From positions 186,001-250,000 of the forward strand of contig NZ_JAIRDQ010000002.1 of assembly GCF_021458635.1 (NCBI RefSeq): a stretch of DNA of 64,000 bases, read 5' to 3'. The stretch comes from Bradyrhizobium monzae. Lineage in GTDB: Bacteria; Pseudomonadota; Alphaproteobacteria; Rhizobiales; Xanthobacteraceae. Below, one piece after another: positions 1 through 9,052 of this stretch (position 1 is its first letter; every line of letters starts with the position of its first letter). The notes beneath the pieces are model-generated. The model had not been told where the DNA came from, did no database searches, and was given only the letters and a program-made list of their open reading frames with translations. Position numbers and translations under genes: made by a program.

Positions 1-360
1 ACCAGCGGGACTATTCGGCTCAAGGCGGTGTTCGCCAACAAGGAACACACGCTGTGGCCGGGGCAATCGGTGTCGACCCGCCTGTTGGTGCGGACCTTGA
101 AGGATGCGACCATCGTCCCCGATGACGCGGTGCTGCATTCGACCGACGGCCTCTACGCCTATACCGTCAGTCAGGACAACAAGGCCGAGGTTCGCAAGAT
201 CAAGGTCAACTACTCCATCGACGGACGTTCGGTCATCGATGGAGGGCTGACCCCCGGCCAGCAGGTGATCACCGGCGGTCAATACAAGGTCCAGCCCGGC
301 AGCCTCGTTTCGACGGCCGTGGCGAGCACGGATCCGGTTCAGAAAAACAAGGTTCAGTAG
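1..360 (+). CDS. RND efflux periplasmic adaptor subunit, C-terminal fragment (cut by window edge)
   Basis: Only the last 119 codons are in the window; the frame is open from base 1, so the gene begins upstream. The visible part reads as the beta-barrel and membrane-proximal domains of an AcrA/MdtA-type membrane fusion protein, including a FANKEHTLWPGQ stretch typical of this region (residues counted from the edge: about 11-22). Such adaptors link the inner-membrane RND pump to an outer-membrane channel in the periplasm. The stop lies two bases before the RND pump start, so the two genes are an operon. The N-terminal lipoyl and hairpin domains and any signal peptide cannot be assessed. Confidence 0.85.
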   Translation, partial: TSGTIRLKAVFANKEHTLWPGQSVSTRLLVRTLKDATIVPDDAVLHSTDGLYAYTVSQDNKAEVRKIKVNYSIDGRSVIDGGLTPGQQVITGGQYKVQPGSLVSTAVASTDPVQKNKVQ

Positions 361-362
361 GA

Positions 363-3300
363 ATGACCGAAGGCGGGATTTCGGCACCTTTCATCCGTTA
401 TCCCATCGGCACATCGCTGCTGATGGCCGGCATTCTTTTTGTCGGTCTCGTCGCCTATCCCCTGCTGCCGGTCGCCCCGCTGCCGCAGGTGGACTTCCCG
501 ACCATCCAGATCACGGCCAATTTGCCGGGCGGCAGCCCGGAGACGATGGCCTCGTCGGTCGCGCAGCCGCTGGAGCGCCAGTTCGCCCAGATTCCCGGCA
601 TCGCGCAGATGACCTCGACGAGCTATCTGGGCACGGCCTCGATCACCATCCAGTTCGACCTCAACCGCAGCATCGACGGCGCCGCCAACGACGTGCAGGG
701 CGCCATCAACGCCGCCAGCGGCCAGTTGCCGAAAAACCTGCCCTCACCACCGACCTATCGCAAGGTGAACCCGGCGGACTCGCCGATCCTGCTGCTGTCG
801 GCGACGTCGGACACGCTGCCGCTGACCACCGTAAGCGACTCGATCGATGCCCAGCTCGCGCAGCAGATCAGCCAGATCTCCGGCGTTGCGCAGGTGTTCA
901 TCGGCGGCCAGCAGAAGCCGTCCGTCCGTGTCCAGATCGATCCGGGCAAGCTCGTCGCCAAGGGCCTGTCGCTGGAAGACGTACGCAGCGCGATCGCCAT
1001 CACCACGGTCGACAGCCCCAAGGGCAATATCGACGGCGACAAGCGAGCCTACACGATCTACGCTAATGACCAATTGTTGCAGTCCAAGGACTGGAACGAC
1101 GTCATCATCGCCTACCGCAACGGCGGCCCCTTGCGGATCAAGGACATCGGCCAGGCGGTCACCGGTCCCGAGGACGCCAAGCAGGCGGCCTGGGCCAATG
1201 GCAAGCGCGGCGTGTTCCTGGTCGTGTTCAAACAGCCGGGCGCGAACGTCATCGAGACCGTCGACCGGATCAAGGCGACCCTGCCCCGCCTCGTCGCGGC
1301 GATCCCGCCCGCGGTCAAGATCGAGGTCATCAGCGACCGCACCACCACCATCCGCGCCGCGGTCGAGGACGTGCAATTCACGCTGCTCCTGACCATCGCG
1401 CTGGTGGTCATGGTCATCTTCGTCTTCCTGCGCAGCTTCTGGGCGACGGTTATTCCCACCATCACGGTTCCGCTGGCGCTATTGGGCGCGTGTGCCCTGA
1501 TGTGGGTGTTCGGCTATTCGCTCGACAATCTGTCGCTGATGGCGCTCACGATCGCGGTCGGATTCGTCGTCGACGACGCCATCGTGATGCTGGAGAACAT
1601 CACGCGCTATATCGAGGAAGGCGACAAGCCGCTCGCCGCCGCCTTCAGAGGCTCCAAGGAAATCGGCTTCACCATCGTGTCGATCTCCATCTCGCTGGTC
1701 GCGGTGCTGATCCCGCTGCTGCTGATGGGCGGCATCATCGGTCGCCTGTTCCGCGAATTTGCGGTCGTGCTGGCGATGACGATCTTCGTCTCGATGTTCG
1801 TGTCGCTGACCCTGACGCCGATGATGGCTTCGCGCTTCCTGCGCTCGCACAGCGAAGTGACCCACGGCAAGTTCTACCAGTGGAGCGAGCGCGCGTTCGA
1901 CGCGATGCTGCGCGGGTATGAATACATACTCGACCACGCCATGGCCTGGCGGCGCACCACGCTCGTGATCTTCTTCGCCACGCTCGCTTTGTCGGTCTAT
2001 CTCTTCATCCTGATCCCGAAGGGCTTCTTTCCGCAGCAGGACGTCGGCCTGATCACCGCGACCTCGGAAGCCTCCCAGGACATCTCCTTCGCCGAGATGC
2101 AGCGCCGTCAGGTCGAGCTCGGCAAGATCGTGATGGAGGATCCCGATATCGCCTCGTCCGCGATGAACATCGGCGGCAGCGGCCGCGCCGGCAATAACGG
2201 CAACATGTTCATCACGCTGAAGCCACGCAACGAGCGCAGCGCGTCAGCGCAGCAGATCATCACGCGGCTGCGTCCCAAGCTCGAGAAGGTCGCCGGCGCC
2301 CGCCTCTATATGCAGGCGGCCCAGGACGTTCGCCTCGGTGGCCGTCCGACCCGCACGCAGTTCGAGTTCACCCTGCAGGACGCCGATCTCGGCGAGCTCA
2401 ATACGTGGGCGCCGAAGATTCTCGCCAAGATGCAGACGCTGCCGGAACTGCGCGACGTCGCGACCGACCAGCAGACCCAGGGCACCACGGTCCAGCTCAA
2501 GATCAACCGCGACACCGCCTCGCGCTACGGCATCCAGCCGCAACTGATCGACGACACGCTCTATGACGCGTTCGGCCAGCGCCAGGTCGCCCAGTACTTC
2601 ACGCAGCTCAACAGCTATCACGTGATCCTGGAAATCCTGCCGGAGATGCAGGGCAACCTGGATTCGCTGAACAAGCTCTACCTGAAATCACCGCTGACCG
2701 GCGACCAGGTGCCGCTGTCGACCTTCGCGACCTGGTCCACTGATCCGGTCCGCTCGCTCTCGATCAGCCATCAGGGCCAATTCCCGGCGATCACGATCAG
2801 CTTCAACCTTGCGCAGGGCGTCGCGCTCGGCCAGGCCACCGAGGCTGTGCAGAAGGCGATGGCCGATCTCGGCGCGCCCGCGACGCTGAACTCGAGCTTC
2901 CAGGGCACCGCGCAGGCGTTCCAGCAGTCGCTCGGCACCGTGCCGCTCCTGATCCTCGCAGCGCTCGTCGTGGTCTATCTGATCCTCGGCATCCTCTACG
3001 AGAGCTACATTCATCCGATCACGATTCTGTCGACCCTGCCCTCGGCCGGCGTCGGCGCGCTCGCGATCCTGATGGCGGCCGGCTTCGAATTCAGCCTCAT
3101 TGCCTTGATCGGAGTCATTCTGCTGATCGGCATCGTGAAGAAGAACGGCATCATGATGGTCGACTTCGCCATCGCCGCCGAACGCGAAGGCAAGACGCCG
3201 GAGGAATCGATCCGGCAGGCCGCGCTGCTCCGCTTCCGCCCGATCATGATGACCACGATGGCCGCGCTGCTCGGCGGCGTGCCGCTGATGCTCGGCCACG

Positions 3301-3500
3301 GCACCGGCGCCGAAATCCGCCAGCCGCTCGGCTATGCCATGGTCGGCGGCCTGATCGTCAGCCAGGCGCTGACGCTGTTCACCACGCCGGTGGTCTATCT
3401 CTATCTCGACAAGTTCTCGAACCTGTTCAAGAGCCACTCGGCCGAGGACGAAGGGCACGAGGCGACCGGGCACGGCACCGTCAAGGAAGCCGCCGAGTAA
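363..3500 (+). CDS. RND multidrug efflux transporter permease (MdtB/MdtC-like)
   Basis: 1045 residues, the normal length for an HAE1-family RND pump, which exports drugs from periplasm or inner membrane using the proton gradient. The protein starts with a cytoplasmic stretch and TM1 (about residues 13-35). A TM4-like segment carries the paired aspartates of the proton relay (VGFVVDDAIV, about 399-408). A second repeat with GIVKKNG and FRPIMMT motifs lies near residues 920-970. The NLPSPPTYRKVNPADSP stretch in the porter domain resembles MdtB/MdtC rather than AcrB. It follows the adaptor gene by two bases. No outer-membrane channel gene follows, so it probably uses a channel encoded upstream or elsewhere. 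The substrate cannot be told from sequence. Confidence 0.93.
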   Translation: MTEGGISAPFIRYPIGTSLLMAGILFVGLVAYPLLPVAPLPQVDFPTIQITANLPGGSPETMASSVAQPLERQFAQIPGIAQMTSTSYLGTASITIQFDLNRSIDGAANDVQGAINAASGQLPKNLPSPPTYRKVNPADSPILLLSATSDTLPLTTVSDSIDAQLAQQISQISGVAQVFIGGQQKPSVRVQIDPGKLVAKGLSLEDVRSAIAITTVDSPKGNIDGDKRAYTIYANDQLLQSKDWNDVIIAYRNGGPLRIKDIGQAVTGPEDAKQAAWANGKRGVFLVVFKQPGANVIETVDRIKATLPRLVAAIPPAVKIEVISDRTTTIRAAVEDVQFTLLLTIALVVMVIFVFLRSFWATVIPTITVPLALLGACALMWVFGYSLDNLSLMALTIAVGFVVDDAIVMLENITRYIEEGDKPLAAAFRGSKEIGFTIVSISISLVAVLIPLLLMGGIIGRLFREFAVVLAMTIFVSMFVSLTLTPMMASRFLRSHSEVTHGKFYQWSERAFDAMLRGYEYILDHAMAWRRTTLVIFFATLALSVYLFILIPKGFFPQQDVGLITATSEASQDISFAEMQRRQVELGKIVMEDPDIASSAMNIGGSGRAGNNGNMFITLKPRNERSASAQQIITRLRPKLEKVAGARLYMQAAQDVRLGGRPTRTQFEFTLQDADLGELNTWAPKILAKMQTLPELRDVATDQQTQGTTVQLKINRDTASRYGIQPQLIDDTLYDAFGQRQVAQYFTQLNSYHVILEILPEMQGNLDSLNKLYLKSPLTGDQVPLSTFATWSTDPVRSLSISHQGQFPAITISFNLAQGVALGQATEAVQKAMADLGAPATLNSSFQGTAQAFQQSLGTVPLLILAALVVVYLILGILYESYIHPITILSTLPSAGVGALAILMAAGFEFSLIALIGVILLIGIVKKNGIMMVDFAIAAEREGKTPEESIRQAALLRFRPIMMTTMAALLGGVPLMLGHGTGAEIRQPLGYAMVGGLIVSQALTLFTTPVVYLYLDKFSNLFKSHSAEDEGHEATGHGTVKEAAE

Positions 3501-3564
3501 GCTTGCGCCGCGGCTTCTGCGACGCTACAGCGAGGCCCTCGGTTCACGCCAACGCGGTCTCGCC

Positions 3565-4140
3565 ATGCCCATGCAATCCAGACTTGCCGCTCTCGCCGCC
3601 GCTGTCCTGTTGTCGACGGGCGCCACCTATGCCCAGCAGAGCGCCAAGAAGAACGCAGCTTCCCCTGCCCCGGCCGCCGCACAACCCGCGCCCGCGCCGA
3701 CCCAGCCACAGGCCGGCGAAGGCGCTCCGGCGCAGCCCGGCTGGATCGCGCGCTGCACCAGCGCGAGCCGCGACGCGCCGCTCGAATGCGCGATCGAGCA
3801 GAACGCGGTCCTGACCAAAACCGGCCAGACCATCGTGTTGATCAATATCCGCATCGCCCCCGACACCCGCACGCCGATTGCCCTGCTCCAGCTTCCGCTC
3901 GGCCTCAACCTGCCGGTGGGTGCCAAGCTTCAGGTCGACGAGGGCAAGACGGTCGATCTCCAGATCCAGACCTGCGAAAACCGCGGCTGCTACGCTTCGA
4001 CGCCGATCGCGCCGGACCTGCTTGCGAGCCTGAAGTCGGGCAAGCAGTTGAAGGTCTCTTTCCAGAACATGGCCAAGGAGACGATCGCGATCCCGATGCC
4101 GCTGAACGATTTCGCCGCGGCCTACGACAAGATCAAGTAA
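3565..4140 (+). CDS. IalB-family (invasion-associated locus B) periplasmic protein
   Basis: 191 residues with a clear Sec signal (MPMQSRLAALAAAVLLSTG, cleavage probably after TYAQ), then an Ala/Pro/Gln-rich linker (about 25-58) and an IalB-type domain. The domain has the family's regularly spaced cysteines (near 65, 75, 133 and 138) and a VDLQIQTCENRGCYA core. IalB proteins are periplasmic or outer-membrane proteins of Bartonella and rhizobia with poorly defined molecular function. The gene lies 64 bases after the RND pump on the same strand and may be co-transcribed, although functional linkage is not evident. A longer out-of-frame ORF starting at 3503 is a shadow. Confidence 0.85.
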   Translation: MPMQSRLAALAAAVLLSTGATYAQQSAKKNAASPAPAAAQPAPAPTQPQAGEGAPAQPGWIARCTSASRDAPLECAIEQNAVLTKTGQTIVLINIRIAPDTRTPIALLQLPLGLNLPVGAKLQVDEGKTVDLQIQTCENRGCYASTPIAPDLLASLKSGKQLKVSFQNMAKETIAIPMPLNDFAAAYDKIK

Positions 4141-4141
4141 G

Positions 4142-4166
4142 GCGCGGTTGCCCCTTACTGCCGCGC
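4142..4166. terminator. Possible bidirectional terminator between convergent genes
   Basis: GCGCGG (4142-4147) and CCGCGC (4161-4166) form a 6-bp GC-rich stem with a 13-base loop, in the 30-base gap between the converging ialB-like and livF stops. The T-run on either side is poor, so this is a weak call. Confidence 0.4.
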
Positions 4167-4170
4167 TTAG

Positions 4171-4890
4171 TCACCCCACTCCCAGATACGCCTTCTGCAC
4201 CTGCGGATCCTCGGCCAGCGCGGCAGCCGTACCCGACAGCACGCTCTTGCCGACCTGAAGCACGGTGGCGAAGTCCGAGACTTCCAGTGCCAACTCGATC
4301 GATTGCTCGGCCAGCAGGATGGTCAGGCCTTCGCGATGCAGGCGATCAAACGTTTCGTACATGGACTCGACCACCGCCGGCGCGAGGCCGAGCGAGGGCT
4401 CGTCCAGCATCAGGAGTTTTGGGTCACTCATCAGCGCGCGACCGACCGCGAGCATCTGCCGCTCACCGCCGGACATGGTGCCGGCACGCTGGTTGCGGCG
4501 TTCCTTCAGCCGCGGAAAAATCTCGTAGACGCGCTCGAGCAGCGCGGCCTGGCACGATTTGTCGTGCAGCGGCGTCGCGCCGAGCATGAGGTTGTTCTCG
4601 ACGCTCTGCTGCACGAACAGCCGCCAGCCCTCCGGCGACAGCGCCAGTCCCTTGCGCACGATCGCAAAGGCCTTTTGGCCGGCGATGTCCTCGCCGCGAA
4701 AGGTGATCGTTCCTGAATGTACGGGGATGAGGCCGGCGATCGCATTCAGCGTCGTGGTCTTGCCGCCGCCATTGGAGCCGAGCAGCGCGACGACGCTGCC
4801 CTCGGGCACCTCCAGCGAGACGTCTGAGACGCCGATGAGGTCGCCGTAGCGCACCTCGAGATGCTCGATCCTGAGCAATGCTCCGCTCAT
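4171..4890 (-). CDS. livF: Branched-chain-type amino acid ABC transporter ATPase (LivF)
   Basis: 239 residues, the usual LivF size. Walker A is GSNGGGKTT (about 38-46), the signature MSGGERQ sits near 139-145, and Walker B LLMLDEPSLGL follows. It powers import of a polar or branched-chain amino acid or related acid through LivH/LivM at the inner membrane. It overlaps livG by four bases, so the two are translationally coupled, and it is the last gene of a leftward livKHMGF operon. The family also transports amides, urea and aromatic acids, so the true substrate is open. Confidence 0.92.
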   Translation of the reverse strand: MSGALLRIEHLEVRYGDLIGVSDVSLEVPEGSVVALLGSNGGGKTTTLNAIAGLIPVHSGTITFRGEDIAGQKAFAIVRKGLALSPEGWRLFVQQSVENNLMLGATPLHDKSCQAALLERVYEIFPRLKERRNQRAGTMSGGERQMLAVGRALMSDPKLLMLDEPSLGLAPAVVESMYETFDRLHREGLTILLAEQSIELALEVSDFATVLQVGKSVLSGTAAALAEDPQVQKAYLGVG

Positions 4891-5654
4891 AGGTCCGGCC
4901 CGCCCATCAGCTCGACCGGTGTGTGGCCGGCGGCCGCCTTCGCGGCACGTTTGCCGAGATAGGCTTCGATCACAGCCGGGTTGGACGTGACCTCGCGCGG
5001 CGAGCCGCGGGCGATCTCCTTGCCCTGGTGAAACACCATCACCCGGCTCGCGAGCGACATGATCACTTCCATGATGTGCTCGACGATGACGAGCGTGATG
5101 CCGGAACGATGGATGTCGCGAACGAGATCGATCGCGAGCTTCACCTCATGCGCGTTGAGCCCGGCCATGGCCTCGTCAAGCAGCAGCACCTTCGGCTCGG
5201 TCGCGAGCGCACGAGCGATCTCCAGCCGCTTGCGTCCGGGCGTGCCGAGCGAGCGCGCCGGTGCGTCCGCAAGCCGGCTCATGCCCACGCGCTCCAGCAC
5301 GGCGCGCGCCTTGGTCTCGGCTTCCTTGCGATGCGAAGCCCGCAGGAACGCACCGATCATGACGTTTTCCAGCACTGTCATGCCCTCGAACGTCTGCGGC
5401 ACCTGGAAGGTGCGGGCAAGCCCGAGCCCGGCGCGCAGTTCCGGCGCGAAATCGGTAATGTCGCGTCCTTCGAACAGGACGCGGCCGGAGGTAGTCTTGA
5501 GATCGCCGGTCAGGCAATTGAAGAAGGTCGACTTGCCCGCGCCGTTCGGGCCGATCAGGCCGAGAATGTCACCCTGCTCCAGCGTCACGGAAGCATCGTC
5601 CACCGCCTTGAAGCTGCCGAACGCCTTGGTAATCCCGCGGGCTTCAAGGAGCAT
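4887..5654 (-). CDS. livG: Branched-chain-type amino acid ABC transporter ATPase (LivG)
   Basis: 255 residues from the ATG at 5654. A longer reading from 5714 would add about 20 residues lying inside livM and is rejected. Walker A GPNGAGKST is present, and VLLLDEAMAGLN is Walker B. The ABC signature is SLGTPGRKRLEIAR instead of LSGGQ, a deviation seen in one HAAT subgroup that suggests a substrate class other than plain leucine (inference). The C-terminus ends with the family's VIEAYLG motif. The start overlaps livM by 11 bases and the end overlaps livF by four. Confidence 0.92.
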   Translation of the reverse strand: MLLEARGITKAFGSFKAVDDASVTLEQGDILGLIGPNGAGKSTFFNCLTGDLKTTSGRVLFEGRDITDFAPELRAGLGLARTFQVPQTFEGMTVLENVMIGAFLRASHRKEAETKARAVLERVGMSRLADAPARSLGTPGRKRLEIARALATEPKVLLLDEAMAGLNAHEVKLAIDLVRDIHRSGITLVIVEHIMEVIMSLASRVMVFHQGKEIARGSPREVTSNPAVIEAYLGKRAAKAAAGHTPVELMGGPDL

Positions 5655-6615
5655 GGCCAGCTCCCGTGTCGGATGTCGGTTTCCTGCGCCGCGTGAACAG
5701 GCTGAGCAGGCCACCGGGCTGGAAGCGCGCGATCAGCACGATGATCGCGCCATAAAGCACGAAGGTGAGGCCTGCGCCCTTGCCGCCGAGCCAGCTGTTG
5801 GAGATTTCTTCCAATGGCACGAGGATCGCCGCGCCCACCAGCGGCCCGAACAGAAGCCCCGCCCCGCCAAGCGCCGCCATGATCAGGATTTTCACCGAGA
5901 TCAGGATGCCGAAGCCTGATTCGGGATCGACAAAGCCGAACATCATCGCATAGAGCGCGCCGGAGACGCTGGTGAATGCCGCGCTCAGCATATAGGCGTA
6001 AAGCTTGGTGCGGCTCGCGGGTGCGCCGAGCGAGCGCGCGGCGCGCTCGGAATCCTTGATCGCACGCAGGTAAAAGCCCATCCGGCTGTTGGTCATCCAC
6101 CAGGTGATGAACAGCGTGATCGCGAGGATGACGAGGAAGAGATAGTAGTACGGCAGCGACGACAGGAACGAGAGATCGAAGATGTTGCGCGGAACGGTCG
6201 GGCCCGAGAGGCCGACCGCCGCGCCCAGCCAGTCGGTGTTGGTGACGATCAACCGCATCGTCTCGGCGACTGCGATCGTCGCCATGCTGAAATAATGGCC
6301 CGACAGCCGCAGCGTCGGCACGCCGATGATCGCGGCGAGCCCCACCGCGATCACGATGCCGCCGGGAATGCCCAGCAGCGGCGACAGTCCGAACTTGGCG
6401 TAGGACCCCATGGCGGCATAGGCACCGCAGCCGAAGAACACGACATGGCCGACCGAGACCTGGCCGGCATAGCCGCCGACGATGTTCCAGGCCGACGCCG
6501 CGATCGCGTAGAGCAGCACCAGCGCGCCAAGGCGCTGCTGGAACGGCGAGGACAGGAGCAACGGGTAAGCAATCGCAACGGCCACGACGACCGAAAGCCA
6601 GATCAGGCGCCGCAT
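5644..6615 (-). CDS. livM: Branched-chain-type amino acid ABC transporter permease (LivM)
   Basis: 323 residues starting at the ATG at 6615 (MRRLIWLSVVVAVAIAYPLL), which overlaps the livH stop by one base. The open frame extends to 7392, but that part is a shadow of livH. About nine to ten hydrophobic segments are visible, together with the family block GGYAGQVSVGHVVFFG (about 47-62) and a cytoplasmic EAA-like loop RAIKDSERAARSLG. Together with LivH it forms the membrane channel of the importer. Confidence 0.92.
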   Translation of the reverse strand: MRRLIWLSVVVAVAIAYPLLLSSPFQQRLGALVLLYAIAASAWNIVGGYAGQVSVGHVVFFGCGAYAAMGSYAKFGLSPLLGIPGGIVIAVGLAAIIGVPTLRLSGHYFSMATIAVAETMRLIVTNTDWLGAAVGLSGPTVPRNIFDLSFLSSLPYYYLFLVILAITLFITWWMTNSRMGFYLRAIKDSERAARSLGAPASRTKLYAYMLSAAFTSVSGALYAMMFGFVDPESGFGILISVKILIMAALGGAGLLFGPLVGAAILVPLEEISNSWLGGKGAGLTFVLYGAIIVLIARFQPGGLLSLFTRRRKPTSDTGAGHAP

Positions 6616-7478
6616 CACATCTTCCCCATCAGGCCCTGTGGCCGAAACCAGAGGAAGAACAGGAACAGGACATAGACGACAATGTCCTTGTAGACCGCAC
6701 CGATGAGATAGCCGGACAGCGACTCGATCACGCCGATCAGAAGGCCCGCGACCAGCGCGCCGGGCACACTGCCAAAGCCGCCGAGCGATACCGTGACGAA
6801 GGCGACGATGCTGAGCGTCTCGCCGACCGTCGGCACGATGTAGAAGAAGTTCGCGACCAGCGCACCGGCAAGCCCCGTGGCGCCGGCTGCGATCGCCCAG
6901 GCGATCGCCTGCATGGTGTCGGGCCTGATCCCCATCAGCTGCGCCGCAGTCTGGTCCTCCGCCACCGCCAGCATCTTCGAGCCGAGCGAGGTACGCGTCA
7001 GCAACAGATGCAGGCCGAGCGTCACCAGCAACGCGACGACGCCGGCCAGCAGCCGCGAGGCTTCGATGCGCAAGCCCGCAAACGCATAGGTGCCGCCGAC
7101 GATATCCTGCGGCATCGACAGGAAATTGGCGCCGAACCACCAGAACACGGAATAACGTAGCAAGAGCGCGAGCCCGAAGGTGCCGAGGATCTGCGCCAGC
7201 ATCGGCCCCTTCATGATGTCGCGGATCAGGGCGAAATAGACGACGACGCCGACGGTTGCGAGCACCAGCGTTGCGAGCGGCGCGCCGAGGATCGGCCCGC
7301 CTCCCATCAGGGTGTAGACGACATAGGCGACATACATGCCGAGCATGACGAAATCGCCATGCGCGAAATTGACGATGTTCATCATGCCCCACACCAGCGT
7401 GAGGCCGGAGGAAAACAGGGCGTAGACGGCGCCAAGCAGAAGCCCGCCGACGATCACCTGTACGAGGACAAAGGACAT
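6615..7478 (-). CDS. livH: Branched-chain-type amino acid ABC transporter permease (LivH)
   Basis: 287 residues from the ATG at 7478 (MSFVLVQVIVGGLLLGAVYA); an in-frame ATG at 7499 is possible but adds a polar, non-family stretch. About eight hydrophobic segments are present, with the LivH hallmark GMMNIVNFAHGDFVMLG near residues 32-48 and an AVAEDQTAAQLMGI cytoplasmic loop. It sits 67 bases downstream of the binding-protein gene and one base before livM, so the five genes form one leftward operon. Confidence 0.92.
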   Translation of the reverse strand: MSFVLVQVIVGGLLLGAVYALFSSGLTLVWGMMNIVNFAHGDFVMLGMYVAYVVYTLMGGGPILGAPLATLVLATVGVVVYFALIRDIMKGPMLAQILGTFGLALLLRYSVFWWFGANFLSMPQDIVGGTYAFAGLRIEASRLLAGVVALLVTLGLHLLLTRTSLGSKMLAVAEDQTAAQLMGIRPDTMQAIAWAIAAGATGLAGALVANFFYIVPTVGETLSIVAFVTVSLGGFGSVPGALVAGLLIGVIESLSGYLIGAVYKDIVVYVLFLFFLWFRPQGLMGKM

Positions 7479-7545
7479 GAGCCGCGCTGCTCTGATCAAA
7501 TCATTTGGGGACAGGCGGGGCGCGCGGTCCCGCCTTCAAAAAATC

Positions 7546-8799
7546 TCACCAGCCCTTGTAGGGCAGCGCCGGCGGCTTTTCGGCATTCGCCTTTGGCCAC
7601 ACCGAGACGTAGTTCTCGCCGTCCTGAAGCTGAATGATCGCGCCGGACGCCAGGATGTTCTGGCCCTTGTCGTCGAACTTCACGCCCTTGTAGCCGATCA
7701 TGAGCTGGTCGGCCTTCAGGTCCGTCGCCTTCAATGCGGCCTGGACTTTTGCCGGATCGGTCGAGCCAGCGCGGTCGATGGCGTCGGCCAGCACGAAGAA
7801 GCCCTGCATCTGGCGAGCGACCGTGTCGTCCATCTCCTCGCCGCTCTTCTTCTTGTACATGTCGGCGATGACGGCCGACGCCGAGCCCGGCGGGCCGACG
7901 ACCCAGGACGAGCGGTTGAAGACGCCCTGCGAAATCTTGCCGACCGCCTTGATGAAGGACGGGTCGGAATAGCCGGCATCGTCGGCAAGCAGGATCGCCG
8001 GCTTGTAGTCGAGCGACTGCATGGTCTTGGCGAACAGGATCGCATCCGACGTGTAGCTGATCATGATGATCACGTCGGGCTTCTTGTCCTTGAGCTGGAG
8101 CACCTGGCCCTGCACGTCGGTGGCATTGACGGGATAGGCGACGTCGAGCGCGACCGGCTGCCCCTTCTCCTTGAAGGCGGCGCTGATCGTGTTGGCGACC
8201 GAGGTGCCGTATTCGGTGTTGTCATGGACCAGCGCGATCGCGTCGGTCTTGGCGCCGGTCGCCTTCATGTCGGCGAGGAAATCAACGTAGATCCTGGCGA
8301 AATCCGTCGCGATCGGCGTGGTGCGGAAGAACCATTTGAAGCCCCGCTCGGTGAGATTGGCAGCGACCGATTCCGAATTCAGGAAGGGAATGCCGTATTT
8401 CTCGGCGATCGCGCTCGAGGTCAGCGTCACGCCGGATTGATACGAGCCGAACACGGCCGCGACCTTGTCCTCCGTGATCAGCCGCAGCGCCTGGTTCTGT
8501 CCCGTCGCCGGGTTGCCCTGGTTGTCGGCGAACACCGCCTCGATCTTGGCGCCGCCGAGGCCGGCAAGGCCTGCGTTCTTGGCCGACGGCAGATTGCCGA
8601 GCTCGGGATGTGGGTTGTTGATGATGTCCATGGCGACTTCGATGGCCGCCTTGGCATGCGCGCCGATCGAGGCGGTGCCACCCGACATCGGCATGATGAC
8701 GCCGATCTTGACCACCTTGTCCTCGGCACGCGCGCCGGCGGCGAGCACAAGGGACATCGCGGCCGCGCAAAGCAGCCCCGTGACGTGCTTCAATGTCAT
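7546..8799 (-). CDS. Periplasmic substrate-binding protein of the Liv-type ABC importer
   Basis: 417 residues, first gene of the operon. The start at 8799 is set by a strong Shine-Dalgarno (GGGAGG at 8809-8814, minus strand); a start at 8829 would lie upstream of it. A signal peptide is clear (TLKHVTGLLCAAAMSLVLAA, cleavage near ARA). The mature protein opens with VKIGVIMPMSGG, the standard Peripla_BP_6 start, and carries NSESVAANLTERGFKWFFR in the cleft region. Ligand specificity is not predictable. Its position next to the inositol genes allows, but does not show, a polyol-related substrate. Confidence 0.9.
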   Translation of the reverse strand: MTLKHVTGLLCAAAMSLVLAAGARAEDKVVKIGVIMPMSGGTASIGAHAKAAIEVAMDIINNPHPELGNLPSAKNAGLAGLGGAKIEAVFADNQGNPATGQNQALRLITEDKVAAVFGSYQSGVTLTSSAIAEKYGIPFLNSESVAANLTERGFKWFFRTTPIATDFARIYVDFLADMKATGAKTDAIALVHDNTEYGTSVANTISAAFKEKGQPVALDVAYPVNATDVQGQVLQLKDKKPDVIIMISYTSDAILFAKTMQSLDYKPAILLADDAGYSDPSFIKAVGKISQGVFNRSSWVVGPPGSASAVIADMYKKKSGEEMDDTVARQMQGFFVLADAIDRAGSTDPAKVQAALKATDLKADQLMIGYKGVKFDDKGQNILASGAIIQLQDGENYVSVWPKANAEKPPALPYKGW

Positions 8800-9052
8800 G
8801 AAATCAGACCTCCCAAAGGGTTTCCCCAACCAGGATTTTTTGGAAAGCTTGGGCGAACGCCCGCTTCCGTTTGATTATGCCTGGCGAAGAGAGGATGGCA
8901 TGCCAGCGGGACACCGGCAAGGTGAAACGGATTGCGACGATGCCGCACAAGGAAGCACCAATTGCGCAACGTGGGCGCGGCACGCGTTCTATCTGTCGTC
9001 GTTTATTGCAAGCGAAACAACTGCTGCGGCGCGCCGGCAGGCGACTCTTGGC

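Noticed and set aside
7477-8874. 465-residue open frame antisense to the Liv-type binding protein
   Set aside because: No signal or family motif, while the minus strand has signal peptide, ribosome site and family blocks.
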